Below are positions 43,716-53,005 of a stretch of 64,000 nucleotides of DNA, piece by piece (position 1 is the stretch's first letter; each line of letters starts with the position of its first letter). The notes under the pieces are model-generated. The model worked only from the letters and a program-made list of their open reading frames with translations. It was not told the origin of the DNA and searched no databases. The DNA comes from Pseudomonas lijiangensis. Its GTDB lineage: Bacteria; Pseudomonadota; Gammaproteobacteria; Pseudomonadales; Pseudomonadaceae. The DNA lies in contig NZ_CP076668.1 in NCBI RefSeq assembly GCF_018968705.1, positions 248,001 to 312,000 on the forward strand, given 5' to 3'. A program made the translations under genes and the position numbers.

Positions 43716-44758
43716 ATACTGGAGGGCTGCACATTTAACAGGCGCACGATTCCGTGGAGCCGCACGTCAGCTCAATCGGATAACAACGGTTTACGGATTA
43801 TGAAGATGGCATTGATCGTCCTTTTTCTTATCACGTACCTGAAGGTAGTGAGGGTTCCTGAGGGCTAGATAGCAACCGCTATGCCAGAAACTATCAGGAA
43901 GTGGTCTGTAATGGCTGAAATAGAGCGAATGTCGCATTCATGTAATTTTTTATCGAATCCCCGAAAAGTTTGAGCTGTGCCCACTGTTTATTAAGGGGTG
44001 AAGCCATAAAGTTGAAGGCGAAAGAATACCCTCTGTTTTTTCAGACGATATCAAAAAGACACCAGTTAAAATCCGGCTGACGGCATGCACCAATCTTGTA
44101 TGAGTCGAGTCAAGTTGGTGCAGTTAATAATCAAGGGCTCACAGAATATTCTCCTTAGTGAAAGATGATGTATTTTGAGAAACTTTATAAACAGGCAGAC
44201 AAAGTCCGAGCGCCCACTCTGAAAGAGAGGTGGCTATTTGGAACTAGCTGATGGATTGTCGGACGACATTCACTTTATCTAGTTAAATAATTGTTCTCGT
44301 CTGAACCTGCCGATAGATCGCTGATAAAAAAGTACAAAGCCTGATGATCCAGGAAAAAGGCAGTCGCTCAGGGCGACAGAAGGTCATTGCAAGGACGGGC
44401 CCGTTGGCAGGGCGAGCGGCGGGGTAGAAAAGACAGCGAGCGCTTGTGGGGCACGAGTGGATCTCCTTATCTGAAGAGACACGACTTTTGATCGGGTCTT
44501 TGCACTGTTTATGGACGCTGTGGCATCCGGTGACTGCACTGTGGTGCGCGATGGGCGTTTTCCATGCCGCAAAACCAGTGATTTTCTGGTACGAGTGTTC
44601 CACTAGGAAGAAATGTGCCAACTTGTGTCTGTTTGTAACCGTGGACATACAGATTGTCGCAAACGGGATACCAAAGGATCACTCACAAGGCAGGCGACGG
44701 AACCCGAACGACCCTGAGGACACTCACCAGCACTTAAACGTGCACGGAGCGCTCTGAG
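43716..44758. other. About 1 kb without a convincing gene, between tonB and a chemoreceptor gene
   Basis: The stretch is lower in GC than its neighbours up to about 44350. Frames of 103 to 121 codons exist at 44283-44648 (minus) and 44446-44757 (plus), but they overlap each other, have weak ribosome sites and show no family pattern. A hairpin with arms TGCACCAA (44086-44093) and TTGGTGCA (44115-44122) is present. It must hold the promoters of tonB and of the chemoreceptor. It could also be the remains of lost genes. Confidence 0.6.
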
Positions 44759-46342
44759 ATGGTCAACTGGTTCGCAGGTATGCTGGGCAATATCAGTGTC
44801 AGATCGAAATTGATCCTGGGGTTTGTCAGCGTTCTGCTGCTGACGACCCTGATCGCTGCTTTCAGTTGGGTGGAAATCAATATCCTGCGCGAGCGGGGCG
44901 AGAAGCTGGCGTCCATTTCTCAGCTAAATGAAATGGTGCGCGACATGCGCATTGCCAAGCTGGGCTATGCCCTGCATCCAGAAACGGATCGAGCCGCTGC
45001 GGTGCTCAAGGCGAACGACAACCTGGAATCGCATTATGAAAAAATCAGAAGCCTGCTGAATGCACCAGCGGACCTGGCTCTGGTCTTTCGTGCCATGGAG
45101 ACGACCCAGCGTTATCGCGATCATTTCCAGGATTTTGTCCGGGCCACCGATGACCACGACGCCGCGAAGCTCAAGCAGATCCAGTATGGCCTGGACACGG
45201 AAGTGGCCAGCCTGTTTGAAACCAGTCGGCAATTACTGGTCAACCAGACGGCCAAGCGCGATGAAGATGTCGCAGAAGCCAAGTTTCTGCTCATCGTGTT
45301 TGCGAGTATTGCCCTGACACTAGGCGCGCTGGCGGCCTGGCTGATTACCCGCATGATTGTCGGACCGTTGATGGAAACCCTGCATGTTGCCGAACGGGTG
45401 GCAGGCGGAGACTTGAGCGTCGACATCCCCGTCAATCGCAAGGATGAGCTGGGCCTTCTGCAGGCCAGCATGCAGCGCATGACTGCCAATCTGCGAGACT
45501 TGATCGGCGGCATTCGTGACGGTGTTGTCCAGTTGGCCAGCGCTTCCGAGCAGTTGTCAGCGGTTACCGAGCAAACCACCGCAGGCGTTACCAGCCAGAA
45601 GAGCGAGACGGATCAGGTTGCGGTCGCCATGAACCAGATGGCCGCGACGGTGCAGGAGGTGGCGCGCAATGCCGAAGATGCGTCCATCGCCGCCATTGCC
45701 GCCAATGATGAAGCCCGTAAAAGTGATGAAGTCGTGGTCCATGCCCTCGATCACATTGGCCGGCTGGCTGAAGAGGTGAACCACTCGACTCAGGCCATGA
45801 GCGAACTGAGCCGCGAAAGCGACAAGATCGGCACGGTGCTGGATGTGATCAAGTCGGTTGCCCAGCAGACCAACCTGCTTGCCCTCAACGCCGCCATCGA
45901 AGCCGCCCGTGCAGGCGCTGCCGGTCGCGGTTTTGCCGTGGTTGCTGACGAAGTTCGCAGCCTGGCTCAACGAACCCAGGCTTCCACTGAGGAAATCGAA
46001 GGGCTGGTCAGCAGTCTGCAGAGTGGTACCCAGAAAGTGGCTTCGATTCTGGACAGCAGCCGTGCGCTGACCGAAAGCAGTGTCGAGCTGACCCGTCGTG
46101 CAGGCACCTCACTGATGAGCATCAGCCGCTCGGTGTCCACCGTCGAACAGATGAACACCCAGATCGCTGCAGCCGCCGAGCAACAGAGTATCGTCGCCGA
46201 TGAAATCAACCGCCGCGTCGTGAACGTGCGAGTGATCTCGGATCAGACCTTCGTCGCCAGCGGCGAAACCGCCATGTCCAGCAGTGAGCTGGCAAGGCTG
46301 GGCGGCAGCTTGCAGGCGAGTGTCGGGCGATTCAGGTTTTGA
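44759..46342 (+). CDS. Methyl-accepting chemotaxis protein, classical topology
   Basis: 527 residues. Helix 1 ([20 protein letters not shown], about 18-37), a helical periplasmic ligand-binding region of about 145 residues rich in charged residues (four-helix-bundle type), helix 2 ([20 protein letters not shown], about 178-197), HAMP, then the signalling domain with the tip [20 protein letters not shown] and [19 protein letters not shown]. Senses a small periplasmic ligand, unknown. The gene reads away from the tonB operon. Confidence 0.94.
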   Translation: MVNWFAGMLGNISVRSKLILGFVSVLLLTTLIAAFSWVEINILRERGEKLASISQLNEMVRDMRIAKLGYALHPETDRAAAVLKANDNLESHYEKIRSLLNAPADLALVFRAMETTQRYRDHFQDFVRATDDHDAAKLKQIQYGLDTEVASLFETSRQLLVNQTAKRDEDVAEAKFLLIVFASIALTLGALAAWLITRMIVGPLMETLHVAERVAGGDLSVDIPVNRKDELGLLQASMQRMTANLRDLIGGIRDGVVQLASASEQLSAVTEQTTAGVTSQKSETDQVAVAMNQMAATVQEVARNAEDASIAAIAANDEARKSDEVVVHALDHIGRLAEEVNHSTQAMSELSRESDKIGTVLDVIKSVAQQTNLLALNAAIEAARAGAAGRGFAVVADEVRSLAQRTQASTEEIEGLVSSLQSGTQKVASILDSSRALTESSVELTRRAGTSLMSISRSVSTVEQMNTQIAAAAEQQSIVADEINRRVVNVRVISDQTFVASGETAMSSSELARLGGSLQASVGRFRF

Positions 46343-46355
46343 GATGAAAGGCGTC

Positions 46356-46637
46356 TTATTCGGGCTGCGCCGGATCGTCGGCAACCAGCCCGATCCGTTT
46401 GCGCCAGAACCAGGTCAGCATCAGCACACCGGTGACCGCAATGGGGGTCACCAGATAGATCGGCATCATGCTTCTCGTGTACAGCGATACCCCGGCCATC
46501 AGCACCATCATCGAAACGATCCCCATGACCTTGGCCCGGTAACGGGCGCGATAGAAGTCCAGCCAGTAGCGTTGCAGGTTCAGCCGCCGCTGCTCGCGTA
46601 TGCGCTGGGATCGGGCTGATCGTTTTTTCACTTTCAT
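46356..46637 (-). CDS. Small basic two-helix membrane protein, unrecognised
   Basis: 93 residues from the ATG at 46637; the frame continues upstream without a good ribosome site. The N-terminal 36 residues are strongly basic (MKVKKRSARSQRIREQRRLN, RYWLDFYRARYRAKV). Two membrane helices follow (MGIVSMMVLMAGVSLYT and IYLVTPIAVTGVLMLTWFW) and a short tail WRKRIGLVADDPAQ. No family is recognised. Convergent with the chemoreceptor gene, 13 bp apart, and divergent from the polysaccharide cluster. Confidence 0.6.
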   Translation of the reverse strand: MKVKKRSARSQRIREQRRLNLQRYWLDFYRARYRAKVMGIVSMMVLMAGVSLYTRSMMPIYLVTPIAVTGVLMLTWFWRKRIGLVADDPAQPE

Positions 46638-47031
46638 TGCATGTCCATCCGTGGTTTGGGTGGGGCATTGTCTTGCGCTGTGCTCCCTCGTGCCTACACT
46701 GACATCGTTTTTTTCATAGCCATGATACAAAGCGCGTCTGCGGCATGGCGTGGGATACGCAGATGTTTTCATCGATCAGGGCTTATAAAGGTATGACTGG
46801 TGGCCTGCCCTGCGTATTATCAGGGGTTTGAGTCGATGAGCGGACCTGCATAGCCTCGGTGTACAATTTTCGAGGATGTACCGCATACAGAGATGGCAAA
46901 AAGGTATTGCAGCACCCCGGTGTAGAATGCTGGGTGATTGCTGAGCCATTCGTTTTTTGTAGCGATTGCCGATCTCGATGAATTCTTATACAGCGCCAAT
47001 CAGAAAATACAGCGGAGCATGTGAAGTGAGC
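46638..47031. other. 394-bp divergent region before the polysaccharide cluster
   Basis: No gene or structural RNA is seen. It must carry the promoter of the cluster at 47032 and that of the small membrane protein gene. I looked for the JUMPstart/ops element GGCGGTAGCGT common before O-antigen operons and did not find it. Confidence 0.55.
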
Positions 47032-47436
47032 ATGATGAAATGGATTGACTTTCCCAGTCTGGGCGATGAACGAGGAGGGTTGGTCGCTCTGGAAATTGGT
47101 ATGGAAAAAGCAATACCTTTTGATATTAAGCGCGTTTATTACATCTATCGGACCGGCGAAGGTGTCAGTCGCGGGTATCATGCTCACCGTAACCTGAAAC
47201 AAGTTGCTATCTGCGTTGCTGGACAGTGCCGGATGGTGCTGGATAACGGCAAAGTTCGTGAAGAAACCGTGATGGACAGTCCTACCCGAGGACTGCTGAT
47301 CGAAAGTATGGTCTGGCGCGAAATGCATGACTTCAGTGACGACTGCATACTTTTAGTGTTGGCCAGCGAACATTATGACGAGTCGGATTACATCAGAAGT
47401 TATGATCGTTTTCTCACGGAGATAAATAATGTCTGA
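47032..47436 (+). CDS. Sugar 3,4-ketoisomerase, FdtA/QdtA-like
   Basis: 134 residues from the ATG at 47032; GTG at 47026 and ATG at 47035 are alternatives. Cupin enzyme that shifts the keto group of dTDP-4-keto-6-deoxyglucose from C4 to C3. The active-site segment [20 protein letters not shown] (about 43-62) has the catalytic His, and [12 protein letters not shown] and [19 protein letters not shown] follow. Whether the product leads to Fuc3NAc (FdtA) or Qui3NAc (QdtA) is not decided by what I can see. Overlaps the next gene by 8 nt. Confidence 0.9.
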   Translation: MMKWIDFPSLGDERGGLVALEIGMEKAIPFDIKRVYYIYRTGEGVSRGYHAHRNLKQVAICVAGQCRMVLDNGKVREETVMDSPTRGLLIESMVWREMHDFSDDCILLVLASEHYDESDYIRSYDRFLTEINNV

Positions 47437-47893
47437 GATTCACGCTCTGGCCGATGTCAAAAGTTCAAGCATTGGTAGTTCGACACGTATCTGGCAATAC
47501 TCCGTTGTTCTGGAGGGAGCGGTTATCGGTCGTAACTGTAATATCTGTGCCCATACGCTGATCGAAGGCGATGTTATCGTGGGCGACAATGTTACTGTCA
47601 AGTCGGGTGTTTTCCTGTGGAGCGGCACTCGCGTGGAGGACAACGTTTTTATTGGTCCCAACGCAACGTTTACCAACGATCCAATGCCCAGGTCGAAAGT
47701 ATATCCCGATGCGTTTCAAGGCATAACGGTCAAGGCCGGTGCAAGTATTGGGGCCAATGCAACATTGCTGCCGGGTATCACCATCGGTAGTAATGCAATG
47801 GTAGGGGCAGGTTCTGTGGTCACTAAAGATGTGCCCGACAGCGCTGTTGTAGTAGGCAACCCGGCAAGAATTATCAGGTATCTGGACAAATGA
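47429..47893 (+). CDS. Left-handed beta-helix N-acetyltransferase, FdtC/QdtC-like
   Basis: 154 residues made of hexapeptide repeats ([60 protein letters not shown]) ending with [20 protein letters not shown] and GNPARII, the usual C-terminal cap. It acetylates the 3-amino group of a dTDP-3-amino-3,6-dideoxyhexose. Overlaps both neighbours (8 nt and 4 nt), so the three sugar genes are translated together. Confidence 0.9.
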   Translation: MSEIHALADVKSSSIGSSTRIWQYSVVLEGAVIGRNCNICAHTLIEGDVIVGDNVTVKSGVFLWSGTRVEDNVFIGPNATFTNDPMPRSKVYPDAFQGITVKAGASIGANATLLPGITIGSNAMVGAGSVVTKDVPDSAVVVGNPARIIRYLDK

Positions 47894-49014
47894 TCAGCTT
47901 TCTGGATTTGAAGAAAATCAATTCGACGATGCGTGACGAATTGATCGAGTCGTGTACCCGTGTCATTGATTCGGGCTGGTACATCGGCGGTAATGAACTG
48001 TCGGCTTTTGAAGAAAGCTTTGCAGCCTACAGCGGTAGCCGGCATTGCATTGGCGTTGCCAACGGCCTCGATGCGTTGAACCTGACGTTGCGTGCCTGGA
48101 AAGAGCTGGGGAAACTCAAGGATGGCGACGAAGTCATCGTGCCAGCCAACACCTACATCGCCAGTGTTCTGGCTATCACCGAAAATCGCCTGGTGCCGGT
48201 TCTGGTCGAGCCCGATGCGAGCACTTACAACCTGTGCCCTGTCAATGCCCGGGCTGCGGTGACTTCCAGAACCCGCGTGCTCATGCCAGTTCACCTGTAC
48301 GGGCAATTGTCCGACATGCCGGCATTGATGGCCCTGGCTGAGGAAAAGGGACTTCTGGTTCTGGAAGACTCGGCCCAGGCCCATGGCGCGAGCTTCAATG
48401 GCCGCAGGGCAGGGAGCTGGGGCGATGCCTCGGGCTTCAGCTTCTATCCAGGAAAAAACCTGGGGGCTCTGGGCGATGCGGGCGCTGTTACCACTGACGA
48501 CGACGAGTTGGCGAAAGTCCTGCGCGCACTGCGCAACTATGGCTCCCATGAGAAGTACAAGAATCTCTACCAGGGCGTGAACAGCCGTCTGGATGAGATT
48601 CAGGCAGCGATGCTCAGCGTCAAGCTCAAGTATCTGGATGACCAGACTGCACGCCGCAGGGAAATTGCCAGGATGTACATGGAGGGTATCAACAACTCTT
48701 CAGTAGAACTGCCACTTGCCACCGGCACTTGCCCGCTGTCGCTGCATAGCCATGTGTGGCATTTGTTCGTCGTTCAATGCCGGCAGCGTGATGTGTTGCA
48801 GCAGCATCTGGCCGCACAAGGTATTCAAACCATCATTCACTACCCGATTCCTGTCCATCAGCAGCAGGCTTACAAAGAGCTCAATGGCCACAGCTATCCA
48901 GTGACCGAGAAGATCCATCAGCAAGTCCTGAGTTTGCCAATGAGTCCTGAAATGACATCGGCTGAAGTCGAACTGGTCATCGCAGCCGTTAATAATTTTT
49001 CTTGCGAAGAGTGA
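47890..49014 (+). CDS. DegT/DnrJ/EryC1 sugar aminotransferase, FdtB/QdtB-like
   Basis: 374 residues. PLP enzyme that aminates the 3-keto sugar made by the upstream ketoisomerase. Motifs: [18 protein letters not shown] (about 52-69), [17 protein letters not shown] (about 80-96), [11 protein letters not shown] (about 157-167) and the PLP lysine in [19 protein letters not shown] (about 181-199). [15 protein letters not shown] at the start is typical of FdtB/QdtB. A flippase gene follows 4 bp later. Confidence 0.93.
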   Translation: MISFLDLKKINSTMRDELIESCTRVIDSGWYIGGNELSAFEESFAAYSGSRHCIGVANGLDALNLTLRAWKELGKLKDGDEVIVPANTYIASVLAITENRLVPVLVEPDASTYNLCPVNARAAVTSRTRVLMPVHLYGQLSDMPALMALAEEKGLLVLEDSAQAHGASFNGRRAGSWGDASGFSFYPGKNLGALGDAGAVTTDDDELAKVLRALRNYGSHEKYKNLYQGVNSRLDEIQAAMLSVKLKYLDDQTARRREIARMYMEGINNSSVELPLATGTCPLSLHSHVWHLFVVQCRQRDVLQQHLAAQGIQTIIHYPIPVHQQQAYKELNGHSYPVTEKIHQQVLSLPMSPEMTSAEVELVIAAVNNFSCEE

Positions 49015-49018
49015 CTCA

Positions 49019-50779
49019 ATGATTCAGTTGCTAGGCCGTCTTTGGAAGTGTTTTACACTCAAAAGAAAGCTGCAGTTCTTTGTGATCCTCGGGCTCATGG
49101 TGGTTGCATCGCTTGCGGAAATAGTCAGCATCGGAGCCATCGTTCCCTTTCTGGCTGTCCTGATCAATCCCGAGAAGCTACTGAGCCAGCCTCTGGTGGG
49201 TGATCTCTTTGCGGCCATGGGAATCGACTCTGCCAACGGGCTTTTATTGCCGTTGACCGTCATTTTTGCTGCCGCGGCCATATTCTCCGGTGTCAGTCGT
49301 TTTGTGCTGATGTGGGCACAGAACAGACTGAGTTCGGCCGTCGGTGGCGATCTGGCAGGCGATATCTACAAGACGGTTATTCATCAGCCTTACAGCAAGC
49401 ACATTTCCAGGAACAGCAGTGAAGTGATCACTGCCATTTTCAACAAGGTCGATACCGTGGTGCGGGAGTTTCTTTTCCCCTCTCTGACCATTGTCAGCTC
49501 GGCTTTCATGATGTTGGCAATCCTCGTGATCGTCCTGGCCATTCAGCCGGTTGTCGCCTTTCTCGCCTTTGCAAGTTTTGGCGGGGTCTACCTGGCGGTT
49601 GTACTGGTGACCAGGAAGCAGTTGAGAAAAGACAGTCTGGTGGTGAGCGTCACTTCCGATCGGCTGCTGAAGTTGATGAGTGAAAGTCTTGAAGGTATTC
49701 GGGACGTGATCATCGACTCGTCTCAGCGCACCTATCGCAAGGACTTCGATAGCGCCGATTACAAGTTGCGTCGGGCCAAGGCCAATATCCAGATCATCGC
49801 GAACTCGCCACGATTCGCTATCGAATCGTTCGGCATGCTGATGATTGCGATTTTTGCCTATTGGCTTGCGCAGTTGCCCGGTGGACTGCTTGCATCCATC
49901 CCCATGCTGGGCGCGCTGGCGCTGGCGGCGCAACGCCTGCTTCCGGTCCTGCAGCAATCCTATGCCGCGTGGGCATGTATCAGCGGTGCGCAGGATTCCT
50001 TGCGAGATGTATTGGACCTTCTGCCAGAAGAGCGTAATGACGTCGAAATCGAAACGACGCGCATTCCTCTGGACTTCAACGATCGTCTGTCGCTGGACAA
50101 TGTCTCGTACCGCTACGGCAACGATGCGCCGTGGGTGTTGAAGAACATCAGCCTGAATATTCCCAAAGGTTCGCGTGTAGGCCTGATGGGGGCTACGGGC
50201 AGCGGGAAAAGTACCCTGATCGATATTCTGATGGGGTTGCTGACTCCAACGGACGGTGTCTTTGCGGTCGACGGTGTCGAGGTGAATACGGACAACAGTC
50301 GAAACTGGCAGGGGAACATTGCCCACGTACCACAGCAGATATTTCTGTCCGATGCTTCAGTGGCTGAAAACATCGCCTTCGGGGTGCCTTACGAAAATAT
50401 CGATTTCGATCGTGTGAAGCGAGCCGCCGCCAAGGCGCAAATTTCCGATGTCATCGAATCGTGGTCTGCTGGTTATGAGACTCCTGTGGGAGAGCGAGGT
50501 GTCTTTCTCTCCGGCGGACAGCGCCAGCGCATTGCGATAGCGCGTGCTTTCTATAAAGAAGCCAGCGTTATCATTCTGGATGAAGCGACCAGTGCGCTGG
50601 ACAGTAAAACCGAGCAGGAGGTCATGCGCGCCGTCGATGATCTGGGGGATGGCACGACGTTGATCGTCATTGCGCACCGCCTTAATACGCTGGAGACCTG
50701 TGATACTGTTATCGAGGTCGAAGGTGGAACAGTGGTAAGGTATGGCTCTTATGAGTCCGTGTGCGGCGCTGTTCGTTAG
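49019..50779 (+). CDS. ABC transporter flippase (PglK/MsbA type), fused membrane and ATPase domains
   Basis: 586 residues: six membrane helices (about 20-320) and a nucleotide-binding domain with Walker A GLMGATGSGKSTLIDILMG (about 388-406), Q-loop VPQQIFL, signature [15 protein letters not shown] and Walker B VIILDEATSALDS. Half-transporters of this length beside O-antigen genes flip undecaprenyl-linked sugar units, as PglK does in Campylobacter. It is directly downstream of the 3-acetamido sugar genes and no Wzx-type flippase gene is present, so it probably takes that place. Confidence 0.88.
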   Translation: MIQLLGRLWKCFTLKRKLQFFVILGLMVVASLAEIVSIGAIVPFLAVLINPEKLLSQPLVGDLFAAMGIDSANGLLLPLTVIFAAAAIFSGVSRFVLMWAQNRLSSAVGGDLAGDIYKTVIHQPYSKHISRNSSEVITAIFNKVDTVVREFLFPSLTIVSSAFMMLAILVIVLAIQPVVAFLAFASFGGVYLAVVLVTRKQLRKDSLVVSVTSDRLLKLMSESLEGIRDVIIDSSQRTYRKDFDSADYKLRRAKANIQIIANSPRFAIESFGMLMIAIFAYWLAQLPGGLLASIPMLGALALAAQRLLPVLQQSYAAWACISGAQDSLRDVLDLLPEERNDVEIETTRIPLDFNDRLSLDNVSYRYGNDAPWVLKNISLNIPKGSRVGLMGATGSGKSTLIDILMGLLTPTDGVFAVDGVEVNTDNSRNWQGNIAHVPQQIFLSDASVAENIAFGVPYENIDFDRVKRAAAKAQISDVIESWSAGYETPVGERGVFLSGGQRQRIAIARAFYKEASVIILDEATSALDSKTEQEVMRAVDDLGDGTTLIVIAHRLNTLETCDTVIEVEGGTVVRYGSYESVCGAVR

Positions 50780-50865
50780 TTTTTAAATGAGCGAGTCTTG
50801 GGGGATCGTAGGCTTTCTGCCCGGCAAGACCTCGCTACGCATATCGTTGATGCTAGAAACATTCA

Positions 50866-50891
50866 TGCGCCCTGCTTTGAAGCAGGGCGCA
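50866..50891. terminator. Hairpin after the flippase gene
   Basis: Perfect 11-bp stem TGCGCCCTGCT/AGCAGGGCGCA with a TTGA loop, 87 bp after the stop. There is no T-run right after it, so it may attenuate or stabilise rather than stop transcription. A separate promoter for the genes from 51067 is possible. Confidence 0.65.
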
Positions 50892-51066
50892 GGTGCATCT
50901 GCAAGGTGGGAAGTGGCCGCTGCAAGATGTGCCTGATAGCTGAAAAACAGAATTGAGTGGAAGTCTATCCAGATGGATGGGTTTACTGCTTTGAGAATCA
51001 GGGGGCAGTAGTCAGAAATGCATGGCTATTTCAGGCTATCCCCAGCGGTTTACGTTGGAGTGGGTC

Positions 51067-51945
51067 ATGAGTGATAACGTTGGCAGGGTGAGTGGGAAGG
51101 ATTGCACAATCATTGTTAACTCCTGCGACAGTTATGAAGATGTGTGGCTCCCTTTTTTCTACTCACTCAAGGAGATGTGGCCTGACTGTGACTGTCGGGT
51201 CATATTGAACACGGAGCGTAAAAGTTTCGAGTTTGACGGGTTTCAGGTTCGTACATTGAAACTGTCGGCTGATGAAGCCAGGCGACCTTGGGGCTGGCGG
51301 TTACGCAAAGCTCTGTCCCTGGTGGAAACTGAATTTGTTATCACTCTGTTTGATGATTTCATCCTGGAGTCTCCCGTCAATCAGTTGAAAATAGCTGACT
51401 GCATCCGGGCGATGAAAGAACGCTCCGAAATCGCTGTTTTTTATTTCAGCAATATCCCTGGCATCAACAGGGTTGAAGGCGAATTTGACGGTTTTGAAGT
51501 GGTAGGAGCGCGAGATGACTACCGCTTGAATTCTGCGCCTGCTCTCTGGAGAACCCGCAAGCTTGTCGAGTTTACCGGTGAGGTTGACTCGCCTTGGGCG
51601 TGGGAGTTTTTCGGTAGTGCCCGGACTTACGGTGGCGGCGACACCTTTTACTGCGCCCAGATCGGCAAGGAAGATACGTTTGTCTATAACTACACGCTTG
51701 GCGGTGCGATCCGTCGAGGGAAGTGGGTGCCTAGCGTTATTACACCTGTACTGAAAAAGTACGACTTGCCAATAGACATCAATAAAAGGGGTGTGGCAAG
51801 TGAGTCTTTGTCTGATGGAAAGTACAGTCTGAAATGGAAAGTCGATTTTTTTGTACTCGGCTTCAAGATGGTTGGTTTCAAGGCTTTCATCTTCTTGTAC
51901 AGAGTGTTGGCAAAAAAATTGAGTGAAGGTGTTTCTCGTGGTTAA
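51067..51945 (+). CDS. Glycosyltransferase-like protein, family not recognised
   Basis: 292 residues from the ATG at 51067, GGAG 7 nt before it. N-terminal fold (CTIIVNSCDSYEDVWLPFFY, about 13-32) and an acidic motif FVITLFDDFILESP (about 95-108), which could be the metal-binding site of a GT-A transferase. WAWEFFGSARTYGGGDTFYC (about 178-197) is a distinctive middle motif. No transmembrane segment is clear, although the last 40 residues are hydrophobic. Its neighbours make it a likely sugar transferase for the O-unit. Overlaps the next gene by 8 nt. Confidence 0.7.
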   Translation: MSDNVGRVSGKDCTIIVNSCDSYEDVWLPFFYSLKEMWPDCDCRVILNTERKSFEFDGFQVRTLKLSADEARRPWGWRLRKALSLVETEFVITLFDDFILESPVNQLKIADCIRAMKERSEIAVFYFSNIPGINRVEGEFDGFEVVGARDDYRLNSAPALWRTRKLVEFTGEVDSPWAWEFFGSARTYGGGDTFYCAQIGKEDTFVYNYTLGGAIRRGKWVPSVITPVLKKYDLPIDINKRGVASESLSDGKYSLKWKVDFFVLGFKMVGFKAFIFLYRVLAKKLSEGVSRG

Positions 51946-52939
51946 GAAGAAGTTTACGTTTGGTGTTTTGACCTATAATCACGAGCTTTATATTGTCGAG
52001 CACCTCGAAAGCATAAGATTTCAGATAGAAAGCTTCGGTGCCGACTACGATTTTTGTCTGGTTATCGCGGATGACTGTTCCCGGGACAAGACCATTGAGC
52101 TGGTCAATCGCTGGCTGTCTGTTCATGGTCATCTGTTTCATGATGTTAAAGTTCTGGATCATTCAAAAAACAATGGTACCTGCTTTAACTACACTCGCAT
52201 CTGGCCCCATGTTGAAGGTGAGCTGTTCAAGATCACCGCCGGCGATGACGTTTACTCGTGTGTGAATCTTTTCGAAGAGGCCGAGCAGTTAAGCACCCAT
52301 GACTATTATTCAGGTCTGCCGCTGCTGTTGATCGATGGTGAGATTATCAATTCACCTTCGACCCTGTTCCATATTCTGGCTTCTGATACGATCTATAAAG
52401 ACAAACCGTTCATGGCGCGTCTGAAAAACATCAGCAGCATCAATACGCCCAATCTCTTCTGCAATAAAAAACTTCTGCTGAATGATGAGCTTTGCCAGTT
52501 CATCAACAGCTACAGTGTTACCGAAGACTTCCCCATGTTGGTAAAGACTGCCGAGCTTTATGGGAATGTCAGTTTTCACCAATCCAGTAAAGTGTATGTG
52601 TACTACCGTCGCACATCAGGATCGACGTATCTTGTCAGGGGTTCAGACTTTGACAAGGACAAGCTGAATATTTTCAATCACATGCTTTCTCTGGAGAAAG
52701 GCTGGCTCGGACGTATTCTCTTGAAGAATCGCCTGTATTGCTACAACCTCGATAATGGGCTTTTGAAAAAGCTGCTCAATCTGAACTACTATGTTTATCT
52801 GCTTCGATTGGTTACACGACTTGTGCCAACCATAAAGCGTTATTCCGAGTCGACCCCCGATGTGGCACGCCACAAGTCCCATTATGAGCTGGTCAGTAAA
52901 AGAGCGGCTGATTTTCATGCAGGGCACAGCCAGGTATGA
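51938..52939 (+). CDS. Family 2 glycosyltransferase
   Basis: 333 residues from a GTG at 51938 (MVKKKFTFGVLTYNHELYIV), GAAGG 9 nt before; another GTG at 51923 is possible. GT-A fold: FGVLTYNHE is the N-terminal nucleotide-sugar start, DYDFCLVIADDCSRDKTIEL (about 36-55) carries the nucleotide-binding Asp, and ELFKITAGDDVYSC (about 93-106) holds the metal-binding DD in place of DxD. It probably adds one sugar of the repeat unit on the inner side of the membrane. Base composition is lower in GC than housekeeping neighbours. Confidence 0.85.
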   Translation: MVKKKFTFGVLTYNHELYIVEHLESIRFQIESFGADYDFCLVIADDCSRDKTIELVNRWLSVHGHLFHDVKVLDHSKNNGTCFNYTRIWPHVEGELFKITAGDDVYSCVNLFEEAEQLSTHDYYSGLPLLLIDGEIINSPSTLFHILASDTIYKDKPFMARLKNISSINTPNLFCNKKLLLNDELCQFINSYSVTEDFPMLVKTAELYGNVSFHQSSKVYVYYRRTSGSTYLVRGSDFDKDKLNIFNHMLSLEKGWLGRILLKNRLYCYNLDNGLLKKLLNLNYYVYLLRLVTRLVPTIKRYSESTPDVARHKSHYELVSKRAADFHAGHSQV

Positions 52940-53005
52940 GTAAGCAGCGGGTGAGCTTGACGTTTCTGGATATTGGAAAAGGTTTAATCTTCTTCGGTGG
53001 GCTGG

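Noticed and set aside
43671..43868. 65-codon frame upstream of tonB
   Set aside because: No ribosome site and no family pattern; it covers the putative operator.
44283..44330. Sigma-28 (FliA) promoter before the second chemoreceptor gene
   Set aside because: A GCCGATAG resembles the -10, but no -35 at proper spacing, and it is over 400 bp from the start.
44283..44757. Two overlapping frames of about 100-120 codons on opposite strands
   Set aside because: Weak starts, mutual overlap and no recognisable protein features; treated as non-coding.
46638..47031. JUMPstart/ops element before the polysaccharide genes
   Set aside because: Only a short GTAGCG match; the GGCGGTAGCGT core is absent.
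47032..49014. Calling the amino sugar Fuc3NAc
   Set aside because: FdtA and QdtA ketoisomerases differ in few residues; sequence reading alone does not settle Fuc3NAc versus Qui3NAc, so gene symbols were left blank.
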